DNA from: Symbiodinium natans
Taxonomy: Eukaryota > Sar > Dinophyceae > Suessiales > Symbiodiniaceae
DNA: 57,500 nucleotides
Assembly (NCBI GenBank): GCA_905221605.1
Contig: CAJNDS010002175.1
Span: 235,001-292,500, forward strand
Direction of reading: 5' to 3'
The first letter of the stretch is position 1. Each line of letters begins with the position of its first letter. The position numbers and the translations under genes are program-made. This document shows positions 1 through 10,422 of this stretch, piece by piece. Under the pieces are notes generated by a model that saw only the letters and a list, made by a program, of their open reading frames with translations, did not search any database and had not been told where the DNA came from.

Positions 1-3000
1 AAACGTCCCAGGGTCGGGTCACGGCTTCTGGGGACTTTCGGGTATCAGGGATCGGGGGCGTAAGGAGTGTAGGGTATGGGGTTTAGAGTTTAGGGTTTAG
101 CGCCGGCTTAGGGGGTGGGTTTAGGGTAAGGAAGCGGAGTTTTATTTTGTTTATTCTTCTCATTTATTTGTCATTTGTTTTTACTTTTTTTCATCATTTT
201 CTTTTTGAGGGGGGGGGGCTTTGGTTGTTTGAGTAGATTTGGGGTTTCAAGGTGTTAACGCTTTAAAGATTCAGATGATCTTTTGTGGGGGGTGGCTAGG
301 ATGTTACTGTTAGGAGTGGGATAGGTTTTCCTTTGGTTGCAAGGCATTGCCCCTTGCGGGGTCGGTTGCTTTCACAGTTCTTGGTAGTAAACCTTAAACC
401 TTAAACCCTAAACCCTGGACCCTGAACCCTAAACCCTAAACCCCAGGGTTGAGGGTTTCAGGTTTGGGACATCCCGAGGTTTAGGGTTTAGGGTTTTTAG
501 GGTTTTTAGGGTTTTTAGGGTTTTTAGGGTTTAGGGTTTAGGATTTAGGGTCTAGGGTTTAGGGTTGAGGGCGCAGGGCTTCTAAGGGTGGCCAGCCATT
601 GGCTGAAAAGAGTTAGGGGTTCAGGGATTTCTGACCCAGTGCTGATACACCTCAAAGCCCAAAACCCTAAATCCTAAACCTTAACTCTGCACCCTAAGCC
701 CTCAACCCTAGACTCAACCCTAAACTCCCAACCCTAAACCCTACTTAACGCCTTGGGGTACTCACGCAGTAGGTTGGGATACACACACCCCCGACATCTG
801 AGGCTACTTACTAAGTTCCGGTTGTGACGAACCCGAACCTCAAAACCCCAACCCTACAAGGCAAAGCTCCCTGGGCCTTCATGTCATCCGAACCCTCAGA
901 ACCCCGAAACCCCAAAACGCTTAACCCCCTGAACCCTAGAAAATCCTAAAGCCCTAAACCAGCCCCCCACCCCCCTAAACCCTAAAACCTAAGCCCTAAA
1001 CCCTAACCTTTGTTTGTGTGTTGTGTTGTTTGTTCTCCAAACCTACCCTTAAACCCAAAAAGCCCTGAATCTGAAAGCTGCAATTGAGACATGTGCCTGT
1101 GCTTCGGCCAGTGGCAGCCCTGGGAGCGCTTGGGGCTTTAAGAGGTTTAGGGGCTTCGGGCTGAAGCTTAAGTTTAGGGCTTAGGGTTGTGGGTTTAGGG
1201 TTTTGGGTTGAGGAGTTCCAGGCCTTAGGGCTGAAGAGTTTTTGGGCTGAGGACTGCGAGGTCTTGTGGCTTAAGAGCTTGTGATTTTTTGTGCTTAGGG
1301 CTGAAGAGTTTTACGGCCTAGGGTTTTTAGGACTTAGGGTCGAAGAGTGTTAGGGCTGAGGAGGGGTGTTAGGGCTTAGGGCTTAAGAGCTTGTGGCCTA
1401 TGGAGCCCAGGGCTGCTGGTCTTATATTTAGGGTTTAGGGTTTAGGGTTTAGGGTTTAGGGCGTGTCAGGGCTTTGGGTTCAGGGGCTGATGTGTCAGAT
1501 ACAGCTAGAGAAGGATGTGCGCTGTGATCGGATGGACGGCTTCGTGGAGGAGGTAGGGCTTAGGTAGTTTTGGCTAACCAAAGCCGTATCTAGGGGAGGG
1601 GGGGGGGGGGGGGGCTTTCAATTCGAGTGCCCATTTTGCGGCTTGCGGTGTTTGAGGAAATCTTGCATTAGGGGGTATATGAGGGGTGCCTGATTGTCGG
1701 AAAACGTCCAAACCACCCAACGAAGAAACTCCATAAACCTAAAGCCCCAAACAAACACACCCTAAACCCAAAACCGTTGGTAAACATCTTTCCTGGCACG
1801 GCAGGGTATGCCCTGGACTGAGATCTTGGGTTGGAGGTTAAGGCAGTAGGCTTCTCAGACACTCGCTCTAGATGGCCAAGACCCCCAACACAACCTGTGA
1901 ACCCAAACCCTAAACCCTGAACCCTGAACCCTAAACCCTAAAACCTAAAACCTGAACCCTAAACCCATAAACCCTGAACCCTAAACCCTAAACCCTAACC
2001 CAGCCAGGCTTCAAGGCATCGGGTTTAGGGGTCCACAGCCACCCAAAATCCCTAAACCCCAAACCCCAAATCCCTAAATCCCTGAACGCTTTCCGTTTTC
2101 CATAGTGCGTCTAAACCTAAACCCTGAACCCTAAGCTCCAAACCCCAAACCCTGAACCCTGAACCCTAAACTCAAACCCTCAAATCCCTAACCCCATAAT
2201 GGGCATTTCCCAAAATGGGGGGGGGTTACCCCTTTCATACCCCAAGTAGAATCGAATCCCCCTAAAGGGACCTCTCAAAAGGGCACCCCTATTTTCGCAA
2301 AACCCCCTAAACCCTAAACCCTAAACCCTAGACCCTAAACCCTAAACCCTAAACCCTAAACCCTAATCCCTCAATCACTGAACAGTTGCACTTCCCACAG
2401 TGCGGCGAAGCGTCGGCGGACTGCTGGGAGGCGGCATGGGCTCCTTCAAAGACAGCTAGGGCTTGGAGTTTAGAGTTTAGAGTTCAAGGTTTAGGGTTTC
2501 CCTAAACCCTAAACCCTGAACCCTAAACCCTAAACCCTAAACCCGAAACCCGAAACCCTAAACCCCGGTTTAGGGGTGAGAACGTCCGCTGCAGGGCTCC
2601 AGGAGGGGTTGAGAGGTTCTCTAGGTTTCCCCCAGAAGGCTTCCCCCCCCCCCCCCTAAGGTTTAGGGTTGAGGGTTTAGGGTTTAGGGTTTAGGGTTTA
2701 GGGCTTCTAGAGCTTTTGAGTTTCAGGATGCAGGGGTGTAGAGTCTAGGTCGGAGGTATGTGTCGGGTTTCAGGGGTTCCGGAGCTTACAAGGCGGTGTC
2801 GGAGCTTGTTTCAACAATCTGTCAGTTCTGCCTTCCCACACCCTAAACCCTAAACCCTAAACCCTAAACCCGAAACCCGAAACCCGAAACCCTAAACCCT
2901 AAAGGTTGGTTCAAAAAACAACTTCAAGAGCCTTGCAATAAGAAGGGTGCCCCTTGTGGCTTAAAAGGCTTACAAGCGAACCCCTACCCTAAAGAAACGA

Positions 3001-4040
3001 ATACGGGGCGGAGGGTTTAGGGTACTCTCAAGCTTACCGCTACGCGTTGGGCTACTATGTATGCTCTGGGCCTGAGCCCCAATCCCTAAACCCAAAACAC
3101 TGCGCTCTAAGCCCTGCATCGTAAACTCAAAGCCCTACACACTAAACTCCAAGCCCTCGACCCTCATAAGCCCTAGACACTAAGCCCTGAATCCCTAAAC
3201 CCTGCACCCGAAACCCTAAACCCTAAACCCCTAAACCCTAAACCCTAAACCCCTAACCTTAAGCCCCAAACCCCAAACTCCAAGCTGCATAATCACAGAC
3301 CCTAAACCGTTGAACCTTCGCACGCCTCGCATCGAAGAACAGAACTTATAGGCCCGAAGCCCTAAACCCTAAACAGGGTTTAGGGTTTAGGGTTACGGTT
3401 TAGGGTTTGGGTTTAGGGTTTAGGGTTTAGGGTTCCCTAAACCCCAAACCCCAAACCCCAAACCCCAAAACCTAAACCCTACACCCTGAACCCTAAACCC
3501 TAAACCCTAAACCCTAAACCCTAAACCCTAAACCCTCCCGGAGAGAACGGCCTCAGGGTAGAACTCCGACATGGGCGTCATGGGCGGAAGAATGCCGAGG
3601 CTCGGGTCCTCTTGAGAGCTAAGGCTTGGTGTTTGCAGGGCTTATAGGGTTTAGGGTTTGGGGTTTAGGGTTTAGGGTTGAGAGTTAAGGCTTGGTGTTT
3701 ATGGGGCCTTATAGGGCTTATAGGGTTTGGAGTTTGGGGTTTAGGGTTTGGGGTTTAGGGTTTGGGGTTTAGGGTTTAGGGTTTTACCTACTAAGGGCTG
3801 TGACTCCAAAACCCTACGAAAGAGTAGGTCACAACCCCCTAATTTTAGGGCAAAACCCCCAATCTAGTAGGCAAATGGAGCCCCAGGTAAGGTTTAGGGC
3901 TTTTTGGGCTTAGGGCTTATGAGGGTTGCGGCTTTCGGCTTAGGGTTTAGTGTTTAGGGTTTTCGGTTCATGGCTTCGGGCTTTCGGTTTCGACGCCGGA
4001 AGCCTTCAGCAAGTAAAGTAGGGCTCACAGCTTCGGGCTT
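1..4040. repeat. Telomere-like heptamer mosaic, block 1
   Basis: Arrays of TTTAGGG (for example 480-575, 1430-1460, 2660-2705, 3640-3785) alternate with CCCTAAA arrays (390-450, 1900-2000, 2290-2370, 2840-2910, 3080-3290). Head-to-head joins are visible at about 2499 and 3435, and a tail-to-tail join at 3375. Between them lie unique islands at about 121-370, 765-900, 1490-1560, 1620-1870, 2395-2460, 2576-2640, 2700-2840, 2915-3070 and 3541-3616. Several islands are open in one or more frames; only 1499-1552 is listed separately as an exon candidate. G or C runs occur at about 208-217, 1598-1614 and 2642-2656. A weak fold-back (TTTACCTACTA against TAGTAGGCAAA) lies at about 3784-3876. Nothing else was recognised. 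Confidence 0.9.
1499..1552 (+). CDS. Exon candidate, 18 codons, unknown protein
   Basis: The island reads IQLEKDVRCDRMDGFVEE, phase 0 at both ends, between a preceding GTGTCAG and a following GTAGGG that would serve as acceptor and donor. It is flanked by degenerate TTTAGGG-type repeats on both sides. The residue mix is that of an ordinary soluble protein and no domain is recognisable. An 18-codon open stretch in GC-rich DNA can arise by chance, so this rests on the splice-like borders alone. It could equally be a gene fragment with no neighbours. Confidence 0.2.
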
Positions 4041-4049
4041 AGGGCTTAC

Positions 4050-4305
4050 TCAGGATCAGGGTCCGGCCTTCCTCGCTCAGGTCAGCGTCGGGCTTGGGCC
4101 GGGCATCTGATTTCGGCGGCGCCGGCGCGCTCAGACGATGCAGCATGTCTGCGTGGTCGTCTAGCAGATCCAGGCAGTCGTTGGCTTGCCGAGAAAGGCA
4201 ACTTTCCTCAGGTTGACAAGGTCGTGCAATGGCTCCCCACAAATTCGGATCAGAGCCGGCGCGGAGGAGAAGTGCGACACGTCCACTGCACGGTCCGCCT
4301 CTGCC
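4050..4305 (-). CDS. Exon candidate, ankyrin-like, 85 codons
   Basis: This is the longest non-transposon island exon. On the minus strand it starts after AACACCCAG (acceptor, followed by G as in dinoflagellate AG|G sites) and ends before GTAAGC, a consensus donor. The first part contains VALLLRAGSDPNLWGA, which resembles the second helix and turn of an ankyrin repeat (consensus LLL-GADPN). The rest (DCLDLLDDHADMLHRL) is hydrophilic and probably helical, then proline-rich. The exon is phase 0 at its start and phase 1 at its end. The opposite strand is closed by stops within about 20 codons, which favours this strand. A single ankyrin-like motif is thin evidence for a protein-interaction role; the parent gene is unknown. 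Confidence 0.45.
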
Positions 4306-4704
4306 CTGGGTGTTCAAGGCGGTTTAGGGTTTAGGGTTTAGGGTTCAGGGTTTAGGGTTCGTCAGTGGCTCTGTATGCTTGTCGTAACTGTCCGTGCAAA
4401 GGTATGCTGGCACGCGTTCTTCCGCGCTGCAGGCCCCCTCGGGTTCTGAATTTGCGGAGTCTGTCAAGCAACGGGTCGAGGTCCTGCTGCCAATTGCGTG
4501 TGGCTTCTCTGGTACACGTGACATGAACCTTTCTAGCTTAAACCATCATAAACCCTAAGCCCTAAGCCCCTACACCCTAAACCCTAAGCCCTTAGGGCTT
4601 AGGGCTTATAGGGCTTAGCAGGTTCTGAGACGGTCGTGCGGCGTTTGGGCACGAAGTCTAAGGCCCGGTAGTAACTTCTGGGGGGGGGGGCTGAGACGTC
4701 ATGT

Positions 4705-4805
4705 GGGTAGTTCTCTAAATTCGGGGCCCTTTTTGGGTCCCCTATATCGTACGGCACCCTTAGACTAAGGACCCCAAGAAGGCACCCTAATTTAGAGAAC
4801 TACCC
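4705..4805. mobile_element. Fold-back element, GGGTAGTTCTCTAAATT ends
   Basis: About 101 bp with 17-bp perfect inverted ends (GGGTAGTTCTCTAAATT at the left, its complement at the right). It sits beside a 10-bp G run and directly before a CCCTAAA array. There is no reading frame of note. Diverged single arms of the same sequence occur near 8270 (GGGTAGTTCTCAAAATTCGG) and 27307 (ATTTAGAGAACTGCCC), so it is a small family. It is likely a non-autonomous MITE-like element; its mobilising enzyme is not in the window. Confidence 0.7.
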
Positions 4806-5621
4806 CCTAAACCCTAAACCCTACACCCCAAACCCTAAACCCTAAACCCTAAACCCGAAACCCTAAACCCTAAACCCTAAACCCATGTAGGGTTCAGGCT
4901 TTAGAGTTTAGCATTTTAGGGGCGCGATTTCCGGCATTTTCGCCATGGGGGGAAGTTCCGGCTCCGGGTACAAGGGTTTAGGGTTTAGGGTTTAGGGTTT
5001 GGGGTTTAGGGTTTGGGGTTTAGGTTTTAGGGTAAACTTCTGGGTCTTGGCGACGCCTTAGGCTTGAGGGTTGAGGGGGTCTAGGATTGAGGGCCTAGGC
5101 TTTAGGGACACTTTCTGTGACTTCGGGCGTACATTCAAAACCCCCCCACCAAAAAAAAAGGCATGGGATCTCACCTCTGCAGCTGTCTGCAATGCAGCAT
5201 CCTAGTTAGTCTACTTTGTGGCCCAGTTAGATGTACTCTCCTCAAAACCTTAAAGAGTATCATCTCTGATATTCCCTTCATCTTGTTACGTAAGCAAAAA
5301 ACACATTTGGTATGGTTATAATGCAAGGAGAAACTGCTGGTAACTGCTGAAGGCCCTCTACTACTACGGCTTCTGGGGGCAGACGCGGCCCCTAAACCCT
5401 AAACCCTAAACCCTAAACCCTAAACCCTAAATTCCGGAGTTTAGGGTCTAGGGCTGATGGCTTAACGCTTAGGGTTTAGGGCTCTTTGGGGCTTAGGGCA
5501 TACGGTTTAAAGCTTAGGGCTGAAGGTTGAGGCTTTAAGCTTCGAGTCTAGGGTTTATCATCGAGTCCTATGGTTGAACCCTAAACCCTAAACCCTAAAC
5601 CCTAAACCCTAAACCCTAAAC

Positions 5622-5702
5622 CCTAAGCCCTAAGCCCTAAGCCCTAAGCCCTAAGCCCTAAGCCCTAAGCCCTAAGCCCTAAGCCCTAAGCCCTAAGCCC
5701 TG
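5622..5702. repeat. Variant heptamer array CCCTAAG
   Basis: About eleven near-perfect copies of CCCTAAG follow without a gap from a CCCTAAA array (5578-5621). A block of one variant next to a block of the canonical unit indicates local amplification of a mutated unit rather than independent point mutations. Confidence 0.9.
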
Positions 5703-6224
5703 AACCCTAAACTGTCCTTCTCGCCAAGTTCTGACAGCCGGTGTTCGACCTCAATCACCGACGGGGTGCTTTTGGCTTGGGGTTTTTGGGGTTAATCAAG
5801 GGTCATCGGGTGTAGGGGAACCCTAACCCCAAACCCTAGACCCTAGACCCCAGACCCTAGACCCTAAACCCTAGACCCTAACCCTAAACCCTAGACCCTA
5901 ACCCTAACCCTAAAGGTGGGTCGTCTTGGGTTGGTGTTGAGGCCGTGCTGAGGGTCTTTGTCTCTGCAAGGCTGGTGGGAAGCAAAAGATCGGTCCTCAC
6001 GCTTGGGGCTCATGGTTAGGGTTTAGGGTTTAGGGTTTAGGGTTTAGGGTTTAGGGTTTAGGGTTTAGGGTTTAGGGTTCAGGGTTCAGGGTTTCGGGTT
6101 TAGTTTAGGGTTTAGGGTTTCGGGTTTCGGGTTTAGGGGTTTGGGGGTTTTGGGTTTCGGGTTGAAGGGGAAATGCTAGAGTCTGAGGCGAAGTCCAGGG
6201 CCCTTCTTTGAGGGTTTGGCTTGC

Positions 6225-6325
6225 GATGTTCCCCGATATTCTAGCAGTCCTTCATAGGGATTCTAATGGGGGGGGGGGGGTACTGTAATCCCTACTAAGG
6301 ACTGTTAGTATAAGGGTTGACATCC
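6225..6325. mobile_element. Fold-back element, GATGTTCCC family, copy a
   Basis: The left end GATGTTCCCC with CTAGCAGTCCTT is answered at the right by AAGGACTGTTAGTATAAGG and GACATC. A 12-bp G run lies in the loop. Same family as 7756-7834, 29924-30015, 46750-46828 and 49568-49668. Non-coding. Confidence 0.6.
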
Positions 6326-6467
6326 GGCTTGGGTTTTGAGTGTTTAGGGCTTTTGGCTTTCGGGCTCAAGGGTCAAGGGTTTAGGGCTTGGGGTCGGCGT
6401 CCGGACGTACAAGGGGGGTTTGGATTCAAGGGTTTCGGAGTTCGGGTCTACCTGCAACCGCACAACT

Positions 6468-6576
6468 CCCTAAGGGTCCACGTACCTGATTATGGAATAC
6501 TTGGGCCTTAAAGTACTTCCTATATAAGGACTTTTGGGTCTAAGTGTATAATAATAAGGTACATGGACCCTTGGGG
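6468..6576. mobile_element. Fold-back element, CCCTAAGGGTCC family, copy a
   Basis: A 109-bp element with inverted ends CCCTAAGGGTCCACGTACCT and AGGTACATGGACCCTTGGGG. The complement of 46116-46224 is the same length and differs at only a handful of positions, so the two are members of one family inserted in opposite orientation 39.6 kb apart. A diverged partial copy lies at about 14595-14690. No coding capacity. Confidence 0.8.
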
Positions 6577-6729
6577 ACTGTATACAAATTCATAGTTTAC
6601 AGCCCACTAAAGTACCGGGCATTGGCCTTGAAGAGCTCCGCTGGCTCAAAACCGCTTCAGGAGCCGTATATGGTAAGGCCTTTGGGAAAGCCCCAGATTA
6701 AGAGTCCTTTTCGCCTTCAACAACTACTA

Positions 6730-6846
6730 TTTGCTTAAGAACACCCCCCCCCCCCCAAAAAAAAAAAAAAAGTCATCAAATAGCAATCCTTCTGTTGCGC
6801 TTATAGGGAAGAATACGTTCTATTTTTGGGGTGGTTCTTAAGCAAA
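6730..6846. mobile_element. Fold-back element with C-run and A-run loop
   Basis: 117 bp: TTTGCTTAAGAAC-ACCCC at the left and GGGGTGGTTCTTAAGCAAA at the right, inverted apart from one missing base. A tract of about 12 C followed by about 15 A lies immediately inside the left arm. Non-coding. Confidence 0.75.
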
Positions 6847-7410
6847 CAGCAGATGACTTCAGGGTTTGGGCTTGGGGCTTAGGGTTTAGGGGTTCAACGT
6901 GTGAACCTACGCTGCATCCGAGGCCCCTGCTCGCGAGATGCGGTTGGAGACAGTGACCTGCACGAAGGGTTTAGGTAGGGTTAGGGCGTATTTAGGGTTT
7001 AGGGTTTGGGCTTTTGGGTTTAGGGTTTGGAGTTCAGGGTTTAGGGTTTAGTATAGGGTCTAGGGTTTAGGAGGGGGGGTTTGGGGTTTTGGGCTCCGGC
7101 CGAAGTTTATCTTCTTCCGACTGCCGCTAGGCTTTGGGAGGAAGCTTGTGGTTGAGGGCTTAAGCCATAGAACCCTGTACATGGATTGGGGCGGGGGGGA
7201 GTTTTCTATCTTGCGGCCACCGGTCGTGTTCCACGAATGATTCTATATAAGCTGTATGTATATATACATGTCATATATTCTGCAAAAAGGGCGTCAGAAC
7301 GCGAACACTGGCCAGAACTCGGCAGTCGTTTTTGCACCTTGGAAAGGTCGGCCTTGGCTGTGCTTCTCACCTTCCAAGCCACCTTCGCGGCGTGCGGCGG
7401 GTGGTAGAGG

Positions 7411-7476
7411 CTTGTCGCCTTCGGTTGATCCTCTTCTGAGGGGCTTGTCGCCTTCGGTTGATCCTCTTCTGAGGAG
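7411..7476 (-). repeat. In-frame 33-bp tandem duplication in an open island
   Basis: Two copies of a 33-bp unit beginning CTTGTCGCCTTCGGTTGATC lie head to tail. Because 33 is eleven codons, both minus-strand frames that cross it stay open and repeat eleven residues (EEDQPKATSPS in one frame). The surrounding island 7190-7640 is open for 96-124 codons in several frames on both strands, so the real frame cannot be chosen. A minus-strand GTGAGAAGC just down-frame could be a donor. Unknown product. Confidence 0.4.
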
Positions 7477-7755
7477 CACCAGCAGCTTCCAAGCGTTGAG
7501 CTGTAACCTCTTCGCTCGCCAGACTTGCTCACAAGTTGCAAGCTCCCGCTCATTGACTTGGACTAAGGAAACGCCATTCAGCATGCCAACTCCTTTCTGC
7601 CAGAGCCGGTTTCATACCCGCTGTTCTTAGTTTATGAGTTCCCCGAACAACAGCCCAGGTGCCTTCGTTCTGGGATAGAACCACGCGATGAGGCCAGGAA
7701 TGACTAGAGAACAAGACCATAAGTTTGCTGGCTGTGGCTAGGGCTTTGGATTCGG

Positions 7756-7834
7756 GTGTTCCCCTTATATTAACAGTCCTTAGAAGGGGGGTTATGCTAT
7801 AATGCCCATTAAAACACCGTTAGTATAAGCGGGC
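7756..7834. mobile_element. Fold-back element, GATGTTCCC family, copy b
   Basis: Shorter and diverged: GTGTTCCCCTTATATTAACAGTCCTT at the left and AACACCGTTAGTATAAGCGGG at the right, with a G run and a TATGCTATAAT segment between. Recognised by similarity to copies at 6225 and 49568. Confidence 0.5.
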
Positions 7835-10009
7835 TTTAGGGTTTAAGGCAGAGGTTTGGGATTCTAGCGTTGTAGCTTTGGGGATGAAGGTGTCAGGGTT
7901 GTGATTTAAGGCCCAGGGGTTTAGGGTTTAGGGTTTAGGGTTTAGGGTTTAGGGTTGAGGGGTGTAAGGTTTAGGGTTTAGGGTTTGGGGTCCAGAGATC
8001 TGTACAAAACCCGTCTCCTGAGCCTTCTCGAAAGACGCGTGCAAAGCCTACCACCCTCATCCCTAAACCCTAAGCTCTAGACCCCAAACCACCCCTTAAC
8101 CCTAAACCTTAAACCCTACACCCTAAACCCTAAAGAAACCCTAAACCCTAAACCCTAAACCCTAAACCCTGAACGTTAGCAGGAGCATTTCAGACTCGAC
8201 TCTGACTGAGACCCTGCATAGCAAGTTCCCTGAGCCTTGCAGTGAACCATGACCCCTAAAAAGAAATGGGTAGTTCTCAAAATTCGGAACCCTAAGCCCT
8301 AAGCCCTTAACCCTAAACCCTAATCCCTAAACCCTAACCCCCTTTTTTGGGCACCCTTTCCTCTAGCACTGCACCGATAACATCCACATAATTCAGCCCT
8401 AAACCCTAACACGCTAAACCCTAAACTGGAAACCCTAAACCCGAAACCCAAAACCCAACCTAGACCCTATAAACCCTAAACCCTCAACCCTCAACCCTCA
8501 ACCCTAAACCCTAAACCCTAAACCCTCAACCCTCAACCCCAAACCCTAAACCCTAAACCCTAAACCCTATTAGGGTGAGGGTTCTTGCGGCGGGAGTTCC
8601 TCGGATTGCCGACGCTCGGCGACCTCGTGAAGGAGCTTGATAGGGCCGGTAGGGTTTAGGGTTTAGGGTGTAGGGTTTATGGCTTAGGGTCTAGGGCTGA
8701 GGGTTTAGGGTTTAGGGCTTAGGGTTTAGGGTTCAGGGTTTAGGGGGAGTTTGCGGGGACCCCTCAAGAAGGGCGGCCAGAGCTTTGGATGTAGGATTAA
8801 CAAGGTCGAGGTTGATGGTGTAGGGCCTAGTTTAGGGATTGAAGGGTTTAGGGTTTAGGGTTTAGAGTTTAGAGTTTGGGGTTTAGGGTTTAGGGTTTAC
8901 GGATTGGAGGGCCAAGCCTTTGGCACGAAGGGGTTCACAGGGTTTGGGGGGTCGGGCCCACAGAAACAAACCTCCAAGGGAAGCTAAGCATCCCAGAACA
9001 TGAGAAACCAAACGCCATGCTCCACCCCCAAACCCCAAACCCTAAACCCTGAACCCTAAACCCTATACCCTAAACCCTAAGCCCACCCCTAAACCCTAAA
9101 CCCTACACCCTAAACCCTCGCGGGCCTACCGAGGTGGTTTCCAGGTTAGTGTAGCAAGAGGTGAAGAAGGGCTCACTGGCTCACCAGCTGAGCGGCCCGC
9201 GTCTCTGGGTTTATGGTTTAGGGTTGTAGCAGGGAGATTAGGGTTTAGGGTTTATAAGGGGTTTAGGGTTTCAGGTTAATTTAGGGTTTAGGGTTTAGGG
9301 TTTAGGGTTTAGGGGTTCTTGCATGACCTCGAGCTCATCCGGTACGAACTTGGCCGGCCGCTCCGTCGTCAACCCCCGGCGACGGAGTGCTGTTGATGGC
9401 TGCATTTGCGGCTTCATCTCACGAGGCTTCTCTCCCGCCGCGCTTGAAAAACCCCAGAACCTAAACCCTAAACCCTAAACCCTAAACCCTAACCCCTAAA
9501 CCCTAAACCCTAAACCCTAAACCCTAAACGCTAAACCCCTCCGGCCCGGGGAGCCATGGAGGGCCTGTCGCGGCGCAGGCAGTGAGGGTTGCTGGAAGGC
9601 TCACGAGGCGCTTAGGAGCTGCGCAAGTAGCTTCGAACTAGGCCTTAGGGTTTAGGATTTTAGGGTTCAGGGTTTAGGGTTTAGGGTTTAGGGTTTAGGG
9701 ATTTCGGAGTTGGGGTGAGTACCCTGGGGGTTACGCTAGCTGCAACTTGAAGTATACTAACCTAACTTATACTAGGCTCCCCAGGCTTTATTTAGGGCTG
9801 AATATTGAAAGGGCCCAAACTCCAAACCCTACACGCATGCCAAACCACCCGTACTAAGCTGAAATCCCCGCCCGAAGCCCAACATCCGACAACTCCTGCA
9901 CACGCCACCCCTAAACCCTAAACCTTAAACCCTAAACCCTAAACCCTAAGCCCTAAGCCCTAAGCCCTAAACCCTAAACCCTAAACAAAAAACCCTGATA
10001 GACTTTCAG

Positions 10010-10109
10010 AGCCTCGTCGCACAGCTTCTCGCCCAAGTGTTCGGTGCCGGTGGCCACAACCTGAACCAACCTGCGCCCCGGATTTCGTTTCTGCTGGGCT
10101 GCAGCACTG
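10010..10109 (+). CDS. Exon A of a three-exon model, unknown protein
   Basis: It starts after ATAGACTTTCAG and ends before GTTCGA: 33 codons plus one base. It reads SLVAQLLAQVFGAGG and then ISFLLGCST, a plausible amphipathic-to-hydrophobic stretch. The opposite strand reads arginine/serine/glycine-rich, the usual look of an antisense frame. Phase 0 at the start and phase 1 at the end agree with exon B, which supplies the other two bases of the split codon. The upstream exon was not identified. No family recognised. Confidence 0.4.
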
Positions 10110-10248
10110 GTTCGAGGGGCTTGGAGTGTTAGCCTTTTGCTGTTGAAGCAATACCATTATAAGTTCGTTTTGTTTTTTTTTTTTTTTTGGGGGGGGAGGG
10201 TCTAGGTGCAATTCTTCTTGCTAACATGTTTTTTTGTTGTGGGTGCAG
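10110..10248 (+). other. Inferred intron with T17-G8 tract
   Basis: GT...AG bounded (GTTCGA to GGGTGCAG). It contains a run of about 17 T followed by 8 G and ends in a pyrimidine-rich TTTTTTTGTTGTGGGTGCAG|G, a strong acceptor. No telomere-like repeat is inside this one. Confidence 0.35.
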
Positions 10249-10262
10249 GGCACCTTTTGGAG
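10249..10262 (+). CDS. Exon B (14-nt micro-exon)
   Basis: GGCACCTTTTGGAG between the strong acceptor at 10248 and GTTTAGGG. Its first two bases complete the codon left by exon A; the next four codons give HLLE, ending in phase 0. The donor is the telomere-like unit itself. A micro-exon alone means little; it is kept because both neighbours agree in phase. Confidence 0.3.
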
Positions 10263-10353
10263 GTTTAGGGTTGTAGAGAAGCTTTAGTAGACATAGACCT
10301 TGACCATTGACCCTAAACCCTTTAACACTAAAACTCTTAACCCTTGTCTTAAG

Positions 10354-10422
10354 GCCTCTGAGCATGATCATGAAAACTTGATGATGGACAATGGCAGTTG
10401 CCGCAAGCGAAAGCACAACAGG
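10354..10422 (+). CDS. Exon C, basic/acidic 23-codon exon
   Basis: It follows CCTTGTCTTAAG|G, an AG|G acceptor, and reads ASEHDHENLMMDNGSCRK and on. After AGG comes GCTTAGGG, either a GC donor or, if unspliced, GCT TAG with a stop at 10426-10428. It starts in phase 0, as exon B requires. The 91-nt intron 10263-10353 begins with GTTTAGGG and contains CCCTAAACCC, so telomere-like sequence makes up its ends and middle. The product is unrecognised. This exon is one leg of the case for telomere-like introns. Confidence 0.4.

Larger units (their letters stand above)
4306..10009. repeat. Telomere-like mosaic, block 2, with unique islands
   Basis: Both orientations of the heptamer occur (T-strand 4320-4345, 4975-5035, 6010-6150, 7920-7960; C-strand 4803-4880, 5575-5705, 8140-8175, 8480-8575, 9465-9540). 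Islands: 4346-4551 (open on both strands; the + strand has TTTAG|GG and AAAG|GTATGC borders), 5140-5400 (AT-richer, unassigned), 5713-5790, 5930-6014, 6170-6245, 6600-6720, 6890-6975, 7085-7640, 8175-8300, 8580-8650, 8750-8850, 9120-9215, 9310-9460 and 9540-9650. Most are open in two or more frames, so no single reading can be defended except where listed. Fold-back elements are given separately. Confidence 0.85.
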
